Assembly: GCF_021404305.1 (NCBI RefSeq)
Contig: NZ_JABFTX010000001.1
Location: 1,550,001-1,614,000 of the forward strand
Origin: Billgrantia ethanolica
GTDB lineage: Bacteria > Pseudomonadota > Gammaproteobacteria > Pseudomonadales > Halomonadaceae
DNA length: 64,000 bases
Direction: 5' to 3'
The notes beneath the pieces were generated by a model. It searched no databases. It was not told the DNA's origin and saw only the letters and a program-made list of their open reading frames with translations. The translations under genes were made by a program, and so were the position numbers. Position 1 is the first letter of the stretch. The number at the start of each line of letters is the position of its first letter. Shown here in pieces: positions 9,971 through 18,798 of the stretch.

Positions 9971-10987
9971 ATGACCAACGACACCTCAACGCCGACAGAT
10001 CAGAACGCCCCCGCGGAAGGGGACTCGCCCATGCGGGCCAGCGCCCGTCGTACCCTGCGGATCGAGGAGCAGGCCATCGCCGCGCTGGCCGGACGGCTCG
10101 ACAGCCACTTCGACCGCGCCTGCGAGCTACTGCTCGCCTGCCAGGGCCGTGTCGTGGTAACCGGCATGGGCAAGTCCGGCCATATTGCCGGCAAGATCGC
10201 CGCCACCCTGGCCAGCACCGGCACCCCCGCCTTCTTCGTGCACCCCGGCGAGGCCAGCCACGGCGACCTCGGCATGATCACACCCGGCGACGTGGTGCTG
10301 GCCCTGTCGAACTCCGGCGAGACGGCGGAAGTCACCGCCCTGCTGCCGCTGCTCAAACGCATTGGCACGCCGCTGGTCAGCATGACGGGCCGCCCCGACT
10401 CGACCCTGGCCCGCCACGCCGACGCCCATCTCGATGCCGGCGTTGAACGCGAGGCGTGTCCTCTCGATCTGGCACCGACCGCCTCCACCACCGCCGCCCT
10501 GGCACTGGGCGATGCGCTGGCAGTAGCACTGCTCGAGGCACGCGGCTTCACCGCCGAGGACTTCGCCCTCTCTCATCCCGGCGGCAGCCTGGGCAAGCGC
10601 CTGCTGCTGCGGGTCGGCGATCTGATGCACCAGGGCGAGCGGCTGCCCCGCGTGCCGCTGGGCAGCCCGCTGCGCGACGCCCTGCTCGAGATCACCCGCC
10701 AGGGGCTCGGCTTTACCTGCGTCGTCGATGAGCAGAATCGTCTGATCGGTGTCTATACCGACGGCGACCTGCGCCGCACCCTCGACCAGCACCAGGATCT
10801 CAGCCGGCTGAAGGTGGATGACGTCATGACCTGCCCCGGCAAACGCATCGGCGCCGAGGTGCTCGCGGCCGAAGCGGTGCGCGTGATGGAAGACAACCGA
10901 ATCACGGCACTGGCTGTGATCGATGACGAAGGCCACCCCATCGGTGCCCTGCACATGCACGACCTGCTGCGAAGCGGCGTGATCTGA
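9971..10987 (+). CDS. kdsD: D-arabinose 5-phosphate isomerase
   Basis: Interconverts ribulose 5-phosphate and arabinose 5-phosphate, the first step of Kdo synthesis for lipopolysaccharide. N-terminal SIS domain (VVVTGMGKSGHIAGKIAATL, FFVHPGEASHGDLGMI, LSNSGETAEVTALLP) followed by two CBS domains (GVYTDGDLRRTLDQ and the C-terminal ALHMHDLLRSGVI). The start is uncertain: 9971 gives 338 residues. An internal ATG at 10031 has a better ribosome site (GGAAGGGGA, 7-8 bases away) and gives 318 residues, closer to the E. coli 328; a GTG at 9929 would overlap the antiporter gene. The function does not depend on the choice. Confidence 0.95.
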   Translation: MTNDTSTPTDQNAPAEGDSPMRASARRTLRIEEQAIAALAGRLDSHFDRACELLLACQGRVVVTGMGKSGHIAGKIAATLASTGTPAFFVHPGEASHGDLGMITPGDVVLALSNSGETAEVTALLPLLKRIGTPLVSMTGRPDSTLARHADAHLDAGVEREACPLDLAPTASTTAALALGDALAVALLEARGFTAEDFALSHPGGSLGKRLLLRVGDLMHQGERLPRVPLGSPLRDALLEITRQGLGFTCVVDEQNRLIGVYTDGDLRRTLDQHQDLSRLKVDDVMTCPGKRIGAEVLAAEAVRVMEDNRITALAVIDDEGHPIGALHMHDLLRSGVI

Positions 10988-11010
10988 CTTCATTCTGACC
11001 AGGAGAACCC

Positions 11011-11568
11011 ATGGCGCTCGCCACCTCTACCCTCGACCCGCGTCTGCTCGACCGCCTGCGCAAGATCCGCCTGCTCGCCCTGGACGTGGATGGTGTGCTC
11101 ACCGACGGCCGGCTTTACTTCCAGGCCGACGGCGTGGAGATCAAGGCGTTCCATACCCAGGACGGCCTGGGCATCAAGCTGCTGCGCCGCGCCGGACTGC
11201 AGGTCGCCTTCATCACCGGCAGGGAGTCACCCATGGTCAGTCACCGCGCCGCCGCCCTGGGGGTCGATCACGTCTTTCAGGGCTGCGAGGACAAGCTCGC
11301 CACTCTCCGCGAGCTGTGCAACCGCAAAGGCATCGAGCTCGAGCAGGTCGCCTTCTGCGGCGACGACCTGCCCGACCTGGCGCCCATCCAGCGCGCCGGT
11401 CTCGGCATCACCGTGCCCGGCGCCCCGCCCTATATTCGCGCCCTGGCCGACCACGTGACCGAGCGTAGCGGCGGCCATGGCGCAGTGCGCGAGATCTGCG
11501 ACCTGCTGCTCGAGGCACAGGGGCACCGCGATGCCCTGATCGACACCTACCTGCACGGCAAGCGCTGA
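11011..11568 (+). CDS. kdsC: 3-deoxy-D-manno-octulosonate 8-phosphate phosphatase
   Basis: 185 residues, HAD superfamily type C0 without a cap domain. Nucleophile motif LLALDVDGVLTDGRL (first Asp is the nucleophile), motif II FITGRES and motif IV CGDDLPDL. Removes the phosphate from Kdo 8-phosphate. It follows kdsD by 23 bp with an AGGAG ribosome site, and is followed by lptC after 12 bp. Confidence 0.97.
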   Translation: MALATSTLDPRLLDRLRKIRLLALDVDGVLTDGRLYFQADGVEIKAFHTQDGLGIKLLRRAGLQVAFITGRESPMVSHRAAALGVDHVFQGCEDKLATLRELCNRKGIELEQVAFCGDDLPDLAPIQRAGLGITVPGAPPYIRALADHVTERSGGHGAVREICDLLLEAQGHRDALIDTYLHGKR

Positions 11569-11580
11569 GGTCGCCCGCCG

Positions 11581-12201
11581 ATGCTGCGTCGTCTTCCGCG
11601 CCCCTCGTTTCGTCTCTGGCTGTTTCTGCTGCTGCTGGCCCTGGGTGGTCTGATCACGTGGCTGGACCCATGGCAGCCCCCACCCCCCGGCCCAGTACCC
11701 ACCGACGAAGCCGGCGAGCCCGACTACTTCCTCGAGCAGGCCCGCCTGACGCGCTTCGATTTCGAGGGGCGTGCTCACCAGCGCCTGGAGAGCCCTCGCC
11801 TAGTGCATACCCCCCACGACGACGTGACACGTGCCGTCACGCCGTTGGCGCACCTGATCGATCGCGAAGGACGACTATGGGTGGCCAATAGCCAGGAGGG
11901 GCGGCTCGGCCCGGGCGGCAACCCGCTGACCCTGACTGGCGACGCACGGCTCTTCGCCCCCGAGGAGCGCTGGCAGCTCGACACCGAGGTGCTGCACTAC
12001 GACGCCAATGTCGGACACGCCTGGAGCGATACGCCGGCGCTGCTACAGCAACCGCCACAGCACATGCGCGGCGAACGTTTCGACGCCTGGATCCATGACA
12101 ACCGGGCACGATTGACCGACAATGTGCGCGGCTATCACCCCCCGGAAGGCGCTCAGCCGGGACAGGCCGACCCCGTCACCCTGGAGGAACTCACGCCATG
12201 A
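11581..12201 (+). CDS. lptC: LPS export protein LptC
   Basis: 206 residues. One N-terminal transmembrane helix (about residues 9-28, FRLWLFLLLLALGGLITWL) and a periplasmic beta-jellyroll beginning PDYFLEQARLTRFDFEG. LptC sits on LptB2FG in the inner membrane and hands LPS to LptA. Its TGA overlaps the lptA ATG (ATGA), giving translational coupling. Low sequence conservation is normal for LptC; identity rests on topology and position. Confidence 0.93.
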   Translation: MLRRLPRPSFRLWLFLLLLALGGLITWLDPWQPPPPGPVPTDEAGEPDYFLEQARLTRFDFEGRAHQRLESPRLVHTPHDDVTRAVTPLAHLIDREGRLWVANSQEGRLGPGGNPLTLTGDARLFAPEERWQLDTEVLHYDANVGHAWSDTPALLQQPPQHMRGERFDAWIHDNRARLTDNVRGYHPPEGAQPGQADPVTLEELTP

Positions 12202-12725
12202 AGCGATGCAAGCTTCCAACGCCACGCATGCTGCTGACCCTGGCATTGATCGGCCTGGCATGGAGCCCTGCCGCGAGCATGGCCCAGCAGCGCGACGCAG
12301 ATCAGCCCATCCATATCGAGGCCGACCGGCTAGATCTCGACGATGCTGCCGGCACGGCGGTCTATACCGGCGACGTGGATATCCGCCAGGGCACCATGCG
12401 CATCACCGGCGACCGCGTCGAACTCCAGCGCAACGCGGCCGGCGAGCTGTCACGCGCCACGGCCCGCGGCGAGCGCGCCTACCTCGAACAGCAGCCCGAC
12501 CCCGATCAGCCCGTGGTCCGCGGCTGGGGGCGCACCGTCATCTATCACGCGGCCGAGCGCCGCGTCGAACTGATCGACCGCGCCGAGCTGCACCAGGCCG
12601 GCGACACCTTCGATGGCGGCTATCTCGAGTATTTCCTCGACCGTCGCGTGGTTCAGGCCCGCGCCGAGAGCGAAGGCGTCGAAGGACGTCAGCGCATCCG
12701 CATGACCCTGCAACCGGAGCGCTGA
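12198..12725 (+). CDS. lptA: Periplasmic LPS-bridge protein LptA
   Basis: 175 residues with a signal peptide (cleavage near residue 29 after SPAASMA). The mature OstA/LptA domain has the typical [25 protein letters not shown] start and a [13 protein letters not shown] strand. Subunits stack to form the periplasmic bridge that carries LPS from LptC to LptD. Ends 1 base before the lptB start. Confidence 0.96.
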   Translation: MKRCKLPTPRMLLTLALIGLAWSPAASMAQQRDADQPIHIEADRLDLDDAAGTAVYTGDVDIRQGTMRITGDRVELQRNAAGELSRATARGERAYLEQQPDPDQPVVRGWGRTVIYHAAERRVELIDRAELHQAGDTFDGGYLEYFLDRRVVQARAESEGVEGRQRIRMTLQPER

Positions 12726-12726
12726 G

Positions 12727-13458
12727 ATGGCGATGAAGACCCTGCACGCCCGCCACCTGGCGAAGAGCTACAAGCGCCGGCGCGTGGTGCAAGACATCAG
12801 CCTCTCCATCCAACAGGGCAGCGTGGTGGGGCTGCTCGGCCCCAACGGAGCCGGCAAGACCACCTCGTTCTACATGATCGTGGGCCTGGTCAAGGCCGAT
12901 GCCGGCAACGTCTGCATCGACGACCTCGACCTCTCGAAGAGCGCCATGCACGAACGGGCCAAGGCGGGCATCGGCTACCTGCCGCAGGAGGCTTCGATCT
13001 TCCGCAAGCTCTCGGTGGCCGACAACATCATGGCCATCCTGGAGACCCGCAAGGATCTGGATCGCCAAGGGCGTCATCAGCGCCTGGAGCAGCTGCTGCA
13101 GGACTTTCACGTCACGCACATCCGCGACAACCTCGGCATGAGCCTGTCGGGCGGCGAGCGGCGGCGCGTGGAGATCGCCCGCGCGCTGGCCACCGAACCG
13201 GCCTTCATTCTGCTGGACGAGCCCTTTGCCGGCGTCGATCCGATCTCGGTGGGCGAGATCAAAGGCATCATCCGCCAACTCAAGGCCCGCGACATCGGCG
13301 TGCTGATCACCGATCACAACGTACGCGAGACGCTGGACATCTGCGATTCGGCCTATATCGTCGGCGACGGCCAGATCATCGCGGAAGGCGATGCCGAGGC
13401 CATTCTGGCCAATCGTCGGGTAAGGGAAGTCTATCTCGGCGAAGACTTCCGTCTATAG
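12727..13458 (+). CDS. lptB: LPS export ABC transporter ATPase LptB
   Basis: 243 residues. Walker [17 protein letters not shown], signature [16 protein letters not shown], Walker [15 protein letters not shown] and the [15 protein letters not shown] switch region, all typical of LptB. It powers LPS extraction with LptF and LptG, which are not in this window. The 177-bp gap that follows carries two sigma-54-like promoter cores ahead of rpoN. Confidence 0.97.
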   Translation: MAMKTLHARHLAKSYKRRRVVQDISLSIQQGSVVGLLGPNGAGKTTSFYMIVGLVKADAGNVCIDDLDLSKSAMHERAKAGIGYLPQEASIFRKLSVADNIMAILETRKDLDRQGRHQRLEQLLQDFHVTHIRDNLGMSLSGGERRRVEIARALATEPAFILLDEPFAGVDPISVGEIKGIIRQLKARDIGVLITDHNVRETLDICDSAYIVGDGQIIAEGDAEAILANRRVREVYLGEDFRL

Positions 13459-13527
13459 CGGCACCCCTGCCCATAGCGCATTCCGACCCAACAAGCAAGA
13501 GCATGATCTTACATTAAAATTCCCTAA

Positions 13528-13562
13528 CGGGCATGGATATTGCCGATGGCATGCTTATTGCA
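13528..13562 (+). promoter_or_regulatory. Two tandem sigma-54 (-24/-12) promoter-like cores upstream of rpoN
   Basis: First core GGGCATGGATATTGCC (13529-13544) and second core TGGCATGCTTATTGCA (13547-13562). Both have the invariant GG-N10-GC spacing, with GG at 13530-13531 and 13548-13549 and GC at 13542-13543 and 13560-13561, and both keep TTGC at -12. The second matches the consensus TGGCAYR-N4-TTGCW fully. The two are offset by 18 bp and end about 80 bp before rpoN. Confidence 0.6.
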
Positions 13563-13641
13563 GCCCTGCACTCTTGCAAGTGATCGTCGGCCAGTCTAGG
13601 GTAGAGTCTTTCCGGCAGATGAGCCCATTATTCTCATGGCC

Positions 13642-15057
13642 ATGAAAGCATCCTTGCAACTGCGAGTCGGCACTCAGCTGACCATGACCCCACAGCTGCA
13701 GCAGGCCATCGCGCTGCTGCAGCTCTCCACCCTGGACCTGCGCCAGGAGATCCAGCAGGCCCTCGAGTCCAATCCCATGCTCGAGCTCGACGACGGCTTC
13801 GGCGAACAAGCCGTCAGCGAGCCCCAGAGCGACGACTGGGCCAGCGAAATTCCCGGCGAGCTCTCCACCGACAGCGACTGGACGGATACCTATCCGGATC
13901 ATGGCAGCGGCGCCGGCGGCGCCACCGGCGAAGGCCCCGATTTCGAACGCCAGGCCGCGGGACAGACGCTGGCCGGCCACCTGATGTGGCAACTGGCGAT
14001 GATCGACGTGAACGAGCGTCAGCGGCAGATCGCCGAAAGCCTGATCGATGCCGTCGACGGCACCGGCTACCTGACCCAGCCGCTGGAAGAGATCCGCGAC
14101 GGCCTGCGTCGCCAGGGCCTCGAGGGGCTGCCTACCCGTGAGGTCGAGCAGGTGCTGCTGCGCCTGCAGCAGTTCGAACCCACCGGCGTGTTCGCCAGGG
14201 ACCTGCGCGAATGCCTGATGCTGCAGCTCGCCACCCTGCCCGACGATACGCCCCTGCTGCCCCAGGCACGCCGCCTGGTGCGCCAGTTCCTCGAAGCCCT
14301 GGCCGCCGACGACCGTCGCCTGCTCAAGCGGCGCCTGAGCCTGGACGACGAGGCCCTCGACGACGCCATTGCCCTGGTGCGCTCGCTGAACCCGCGCCCT
14401 GGCAGCGCCTATGCCGAGGTCGGCAGCAACTACATCACCCCCGACCTGGTCGCCTATCACGACGAGTCCGGCTGGCGCGTGGAGCTCAATGCCGAAGCGC
14501 TGCCACGCCTGCGCATCCAGCCCGACTACGTCGCCCTGGTGCGCCGCGCCGACAAGAGTCAGGACAACCAGTTCCTCAAGGATCACCTGCAGGAAGCCCG
14601 CTGGTTGATGAAGAGCCTGGCCAGCCGTAACGACACCCTGCTGCGAGTGGGGCGCGAAATCATGGCCCGCCAGATCGACTTCCTGGAGCAGGGCGAGGAG
14701 GCGATGAAGCCGCTGGTACTGGCCGACATCGCCCAGGCCGTGGAGATGCACGAATCGACCATCTCACGGGTCACGACGCAGAAGTTCATCCACACGCCGC
14801 GCGGCGTGTTCGAGCTGAAGTATTTCTTCTCCAGCCACGTTGGCGGCAACGGCGAGGGGGATGCTCACTCCAGCACCGCGATTCGCGCCCGCATTCGCAA
14901 GCTGATCGCCGACGAGCCACCGCGCAAACCGCTCTCCGACAGTCGTCTGGTGGAGCTGCTGGCCGACGACGGCATTCAGGTGGCGCGCCGCACCGTGGCC
15001 AAGTATCGTGAAGCGCTGGGAATACCTTCCTCGAGCGAACGCAAGCGCTTTCGTTGA
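13642..15057 (+). CDS. rpoN: RNA polymerase sigma-54 factor
   Basis: Start taken at 13642 (MKASLQLRVGTQLTM), which aligns with the N-terminus of family members; an ATG two codons upstream at 13636 is also possible. 471 residues. Region I is the Gln/Leu-rich MTPQLQQAIALLQLSTLDL that binds activators, region II is short and acidic, and region III has the core-binding and helix-turn-helix parts with ESTISRVTTQKFIHTPRG. The RpoN box ARRTVAKYRE lies near the C-terminus. It directs nitrogen, flagellar and carbon genes through AAA+ activators. Followed by hpf, ptsN, rapZ and ptsO, the usual rpoN cluster. Confidence 0.97.
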   Translation: MKASLQLRVGTQLTMTPQLQQAIALLQLSTLDLRQEIQQALESNPMLELDDGFGEQAVSEPQSDDWASEIPGELSTDSDWTDTYPDHGSGAGGATGEGPDFERQAAGQTLAGHLMWQLAMIDVNERQRQIAESLIDAVDGTGYLTQPLEEIRDGLRRQGLEGLPTREVEQVLLRLQQFEPTGVFARDLRECLMLQLATLPDDTPLLPQARRLVRQFLEALAADDRRLLKRRLSLDDEALDDAIALVRSLNPRPGSAYAEVGSNYITPDLVAYHDESGWRVELNAEALPRLRIQPDYVALVRRADKSQDNQFLKDHLQEARWLMKSLASRNDTLLRVGREIMARQIDFLEQGEEAMKPLVLADIAQAVEMHESTISRVTTQKFIHTPRGVFELKYFFSSHVGGNGEGDAHSSTAIRARIRKLIADEPPRKPLSDSRLVELLADDGIQVARRTVAKYREALGIPSSSERKRFR

Positions 15058-15104
15058 ACTCGGCGCGCAGCGTTGACGCCGGACAAGAGCGTCGCTCGGA
15101 GGGG

Positions 15105-15132
15105 TTTGCAAGGAGGCAAAAAGGGTTACAAT
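15105..15132 (+). promoter_or_regulatory. Candidate sigma-70 promoter for hpf
   Basis: -35 TTTGCA (15105-15110), 16-bp spacer, -10 TACAAT (15127-15132), 33 bp before the hpf ATG. The -10 is a 5/6 match. Separate transcription of hpf from rpoN would fit its stationary-phase role, but this is inference. Confidence 0.45.
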
Positions 15133-15165
15133 CAAACCACCACTCGAAGGACGAAGGAGCTCGTC

Positions 15166-15474
15166 ATGCAAGTCAACATTACCGGCCATCATGTTGAACT
15201 GACCGATTCCCTGCGTGACTACGTGAGCGAAAAGCTCAACCGCGTCCAACGGCACTACGACAACATCACCAACGTGCAGGTCACCCTCTCGATCGAGAAG
15301 GAGCGCCAGCAGGCCGCTTGCACGCTACATGCCGCCGGTGCCGATCTGCATGCCGAAGCCTCCGACCCGGACATGTACGCTGCCATCGATGCGCTGACCG
15401 ACAAGCTCGATCGTCAACTGGTCAAGCACAAGGAAAAGGCCCAGGCCCGCGCCCAGGGCGCCGGCATTCGCTGA
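15166..15474 (+). CDS. hpf: Ribosome hibernation promoting factor, short form
   Basis: Start at 15166 (MQVNITGHHVELTDSLRDYV) with AAGGAG a few bases upstream; the frame is open further 5' but that part is not conserved. 102 residues, the short HPF/YfiA type with the sigma-54-modulation fold and no C-terminal dimerisation domain. It binds the 30S decoding centre and, with RMF, helps form inactive 100S ribosomes. ptsN starts 6 bp downstream. Confidence 0.95.
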   Translation: MQVNITGHHVELTDSLRDYVSEKLNRVQRHYDNITNVQVTLSIEKERQQAACTLHAAGADLHAEASDPDMYAAIDALTDKLDRQLVKHKEKAQARAQGAGIR

Positions 15475-15480
15475 GTTGCC

Positions 15481-15951
15481 ATGACACTGGAAAACATACT
15501 GCCCCCTGAGCGCGCGCTGTTCGACGTTCCCGGGGGCAGCAAGAAGAGGGTGCTGGAGTTCTTCAGCACCTTCATTGCGCAGAACACCCCGAGCCTCGAC
15601 AGCCAGGAGGTCTTCGGCCGATTGATCGGCCGTGAGCGGCTGGGCAGTACCGGCATCGGCAACGGCGTCGCCATCCCGCACGCACGAAGCCCGCACTGCC
15701 ACAGCCCGGTCGCCGCCTTCCTCAAGCTGGCCGAGCCCATCGATTTCGACGCCATCGACGGCGAGCCGGTCGACCTGGTCTTCGTGCTGCTGGTACCCGA
15801 GGAGGCCGACGACACGCATCTGTCGCTGCTGAGCCAGGTCGCCAGAGTAATGAACGATGCCGAGACCCGTTCGCAACTGCGCAAGTGCGAAAGCCAGCGC
15901 GAACTTCACGAGCGTCTCATCGGCGCCATCCGACGACAGTCCTCGGCCTGA
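15481..15951 (+). CDS. ptsN: Nitrogen PTS enzyme IIA (EIIA-Ntr)
   Basis: 156 residues, PTS EIIA type-2 fold. The phosphorylated residue is His67 in GVAIPHARS. It receives phosphate from NPr (ptsO, 1 kb downstream) in the PtsP-NPr-EIIA-Ntr relay and regulates potassium transport, carbon-nitrogen balance and other processes; it is not a sugar transporter component. Upstream it abuts hpf, downstream rapZ begins 46 bp later. Confidence 0.96.
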   Translation: MTLENILPPERALFDVPGGSKKRVLEFFSTFIAQNTPSLDSQEVFGRLIGRERLGSTGIGNGVAIPHARSPHCHSPVAAFLKLAEPIDFDAIDGEPVDLVFVLLVPEEADDTHLSLLSQVARVMNDAETRSQLRKCESQRELHERLIGAIRRQSSA

Positions 15952-15997
15952 CCGCCATCCCCAGCCGCTCGGCCAGCCCCTGATCAGGAGAAACGTA

Positions 15998-16918
15998 ATG
16001 CAGCTTGTGATCATCAGCGGCCGCTCAGGCTCCGGCAAGTCGATCGCACTGCAGGCGCTCGAAGACATCGGCTACTACGCCATCGACAACCTGCCGGCGA
16101 TGCTGCTCGGCTCCCTGGTCGACGAACTGCGCGGCTCACCCACGGTACAGCAGTGCATCGCCGTAAGCATCGATGCGCGCAACCTTCCTCATGCGTTGGA
16201 ACGGTTCCCCAGGTTGCTGGAGGAGCTGCGTGCCAAGCAGGTCGACTGTCAGATCGTCTATCTCACCACCGATGCGCGAATCCTGATCGAGCGCTACTCC
16301 GCCACCCGGCGCCGGCACCCGCTGACCCGCGACCGGGACATGACCCTGAGCGAGGCGATCGAGACCGAAGACACGACGCTGAGCGAGATTCGCAACCTGG
16401 CCGACCTGATCATCGATACCTCGCGGCTTTCGGTCCACGACCTGCGCGGACGCATCACCGAACAGGTGGCCAGCCATCGCGCCGACCAACTGACCCTCAC
16501 GGTGGAGTCGTTCGGTTTCAAGGGCGGCGTACCGCTGGACGCCGATATCGTGTTCGACGCGCGCTGCCTGCCCAATCCCTACTGGGACCCGCGCCTGCGC
16601 GCGGCGACCGGCCGCGAAGCGAGCATCGTGGAGTTTCTCGAACAGTACCCACTGGTCCACCAGATGCACGAGGACATCGTCACCTGGGTCGAGCGCTGGC
16701 TGCCGGCCTATCGCGACAGCCATCGCAGCTATCTCACGGTCGCCATCGGCTGCACCGGCGGCCAGCATCGCTCGGTGTACCTGGCCGAGCGCCTCGCCCG
16801 CCACCTCGCCCAACAGCAGCCCGACGTGCGTCTGCGCCACCGCGAGCTCGGCATCCATATACCGGTCTCTACCACGCAGGAGATGACCGCAGCGCCATCC
16901 GACCGCAAGGAAACCTGA
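15998..16918 (+). CDS. rapZ: RNase adapter protein RapZ
   Basis: Start at 15998 (MQLVIISGRSGSGKS), preceded by CAGGAG; 306 residues. N-terminal P-loop GRSGSGKS at residues 8-15, a Walker B-like YLTTDARILIERY region, and the C-terminal RNA-binding and regulatory domain containing VAIGCTGGQHRSVYLAERLA. In E. coli RapZ binds glucosamine-6-phosphate and presents the sRNA GlmZ to RNase E; in Pseudomonas relatives its target is less clear. It ends 2 bases before the ptsO start. Confidence 0.95.
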   Translation: MQLVIISGRSGSGKSIALQALEDIGYYAIDNLPAMLLGSLVDELRGSPTVQQCIAVSIDARNLPHALERFPRLLEELRAKQVDCQIVYLTTDARILIERYSATRRRHPLTRDRDMTLSEAIETEDTTLSEIRNLADLIIDTSRLSVHDLRGRITEQVASHRADQLTLTVESFGFKGGVPLDADIVFDARCLPNPYWDPRLRAATGREASIVEFLEQYPLVHQMHEDIVTWVERWLPAYRDSHRSYLTVAIGCTGGQHRSVYLAERLARHLAQQQPDVRLRHRELGIHIPVSTTQEMTAAPSDRKET

Positions 16919-16920
16919 GC

Positions 16921-17190
16921 GTGCCCAGCCGCAAGCTGACTCTGACCAACAAACGCGGCCTCCATGCACGCGCTGCCACCAAGCTGGTTCAGTGCTGCCA
17001 GCCTTTCGATGCACGCGTGTTCGTCTGCCGAGGCGCCCAGCAGGCCGAGGCCACCAACATCATGGCCCTGCTGATGCTCGGCGCCCCGTGCGGCACCGAA
17101 CTCGACATCAACGCCGAGGGTGCGGATGCGGAAGCGGTTCTCGAGGCCATCGAGGCTCTCTTCGAGGCCCGCTTCGATGAGGATCTTTAG
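16921..17190 (+). CDS. ptsO: HPr-like phosphocarrier protein NPr
   Basis: Starts with GTG at 16921, two bases after the rapZ stop; 89 residues. The active-site His15 lies in NKRGLHARAATKLVQ, and the second conserved helix starts NIMALLMLGAPCGTEL. No Ser46-type regulatory site of Gram-positive HPr is seen. It passes phosphate from PtsP to EIIA-Ntr. Last gene of the rpoN cluster, followed by a terminator-like hairpin. Confidence 0.95.
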   Translation: MPSRKLTLTNKRGLHARAATKLVQCCQPFDARVFVCRGAQQAEATNIMALLMLGAPCGTELDINAEGADAEAVLEAIEALFEARFDEDL

Positions 17191-17265
17191 GAATGGCTGC
17201 GCTCGGCCATGTGGCGTCGAAGCCCTCTTCGCAGTGCTCATCGGGCTTCGCCTGGTCTGACCATC

Positions 17266-17287
17266 GCTCGCTCATCCGCGAGCTTTT
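17266..17287 (+). terminator. Weak intrinsic terminator after ptsO
   Basis: Stem GCTCGC, loop TCATCC, stem GCGAGC, then TTTTG. A perfect 6-bp stem with a short U tract, 75 bp after the ptsO stop and just before the convergent pmbA 3' end. A looser inverted repeat (17218-17249, CGAAGCCC/GGGCTTCG) precedes it. Confidence 0.55.
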
Positions 17288-17309
17288 GCGGTAAGGCCCA
17301 ATATACGAT

Positions 17310-18650
17310 TCAGCTGCCTGCCACGGTCATCTCGTCGATCAGCCAGCTGCCGGTGTGGATGCTGCCGCGGGTGTCGATGTCGCTGCCCACGGCCTGCAGG
17401 CCCTTGAACATCGTCTCGAGATTGCCGGCGATGGTGAACTCCTCGACCGGATACTGGATCTCGCCGTTCTCGACCCAGAAGCCAGCCGCTCCGCGGGAGT
17501 AGTCGCCGGTCACGCCGTTCACCCCCTGGCCCATCAGCTCGGTCACCAGCACCCCACGCCCCATGCGGGCCAACAGCTCTTCGCGCGCCGCCAGCGGTGC
17601 CGCGATCCGCAGGTTGCGGGCGCCGCCGGCGTTGCCCGTGGTCTGCAGGCCCAGGCGGCGTGCGCTGTAGGCCGACAGCATGTAGCTGGCCAGACGCCCC
17701 TCTTCGATGAAAACGTTGTCACGGGTCTGCACGCCGTCGTTGTCGAACGGGGAGCTGGCCATGGCGCCGCGCTCCATGGGCCGCTCGCCGAGCGTGAACC
17801 AGTCGGGAAACAGCCTCTCTCCCAGCCGATCGCACAGGAACGAGGCCTGACGATAGAGCGAACCGCCGGCGATGGCACTCATCAGGTGACCGACGAGACC
17901 GCTGGCGACGGTGGCATCGAACATCACCGGCAGGCGCCCGGTGGCGGGCCGACGCGCCCCCAGCCGCTGCAGGGTGCGCTCGGCCGCCTTGCGGCCGACC
18001 GACTCGGCGTCGCGCAGTTCACGCGGGTTACGTGCACTGGTGTAGTCGTAATCGCGCTGCATGCCGCTCGCATCCTCGGCGATCAGCATGCAGGAGAGCG
18101 AGTGGCGGCTGCCGCGCTGGCTGCCGAGAAAGCCATGGCTGTTGGCGTAGACCCTCACCCCTTCGCCACTGGAGAGCGAGGCGCCCTCCGACTGACGTAT
18201 GCCCGCCTCGGCGCGGCCTGCCGCTTCACAGGCCAGCGCCAGCTCGATGGCCTGCTCGGTGCTGAGCGGCCAGGGGTGGTGCACGTCGAGGTCGGGCAGC
18301 TCGGTGGCCATCAGCTCGGCGTCGGCCAGACCCGCGGCGGGATCTTCACCGGTGTAGAGCGCAATGGCCATGGCCTTCTCCACGACCTCGCGGATCGACG
18401 CCTCACCGGCATCGGTGGAGGAGGCGCTGCCCTTGTGGCCACGCAGGTAGACGGTCACGGCAATACCCTGATCGCGGGAAAGCTCGACGGATTCCACCTC
18501 GCCTTCCCGCACGCTGATGCCGATACCCTGGTCGACGCTGGCCCCCACCTCACAGGCATCGGCTCCCAGGTGTCGCGCCAGCGCCAGCGCCTGCTCGGCA
18601 CGCGACTCCAGCAGCGCCTGCTGGGCAGCGGCATCGAAAGCCTTGCTCAT
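17310..18650 (-). CDS. pmbA: Metalloprotease-complex protein PmbA/TldE
   Basis: Start taken at 18650 (MSKAFDAAAQQALLESR) because GGGAG lies 6 bases upstream; in-frame ATGs at 18656 and 18665 are alternatives. 446 residues, U62 peptidase family. Features include GISVREGEVESVEL, KGSASSTDAGEASI, the ITGDYSRGAAGFWVENGE segment and a C-terminal IAGNLETMF. PmbA forms a heterodimer with TldD. TldD carries the zinc HEXXXH motif and PmbA lacks it, which is true here. Together they process modified peptides such as microcin B17 and help degrade unfolded CcdA. It diverges from darP. Confidence 0.95.
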   Translation of the reverse strand: MSKAFDAAAQQALLESRAEQALALARHLGADACEVGASVDQGIGISVREGEVESVELSRDQGIAVTVYLRGHKGSASSTDAGEASIREVVEKAMAIALYTGEDPAAGLADAELMATELPDLDVHHPWPLSTEQAIELALACEAAGRAEAGIRQSEGASLSSGEGVRVYANSHGFLGSQRGSRHSLSCMLIAEDASGMQRDYDYTSARNPRELRDAESVGRKAAERTLQRLGARRPATGRLPVMFDATVASGLVGHLMSAIAGGSLYRQASFLCDRLGERLFPDWFTLGERPMERGAMASSPFDNDGVQTRDNVFIEEGRLASYMLSAYSARRLGLQTTGNAGGARNLRIAAPLAAREELLARMGRGVLVTELMGQGVNGVTGDYSRGAAGFWVENGEIQYPVEEFTIAGNLETMFKGLQAVGSDIDTRGSIHTGSWLIDEMTVAGS

Positions 18651-18798
18651 GTTCATCTCCCTCATCCACCGGCAGCGCCGGTATCCGTTCGTGTCTGTTC
18701 CCGCCGCGGCGCGACGGACTGATATACTGCGGTCATTCGACCCTATTCATCACCCGATGGCCAGCCCGAAGCCGGCCCTCTCATCACTTGGATGCGGC

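Noticed and set aside
13636-13641. ATG at 13636 as the rpoN start
   Set aside because: Only two codons longer; the family N-terminus aligns with the ATG at 13642. It cannot be excluded.
17218-17249. Inverted repeat CGAAGCCC/GGGCTTCG after ptsO as the main terminator
   Set aside because: The loop is long and no T run follows; the tighter hairpin at 17266-17287 with TTTT is a better candidate.
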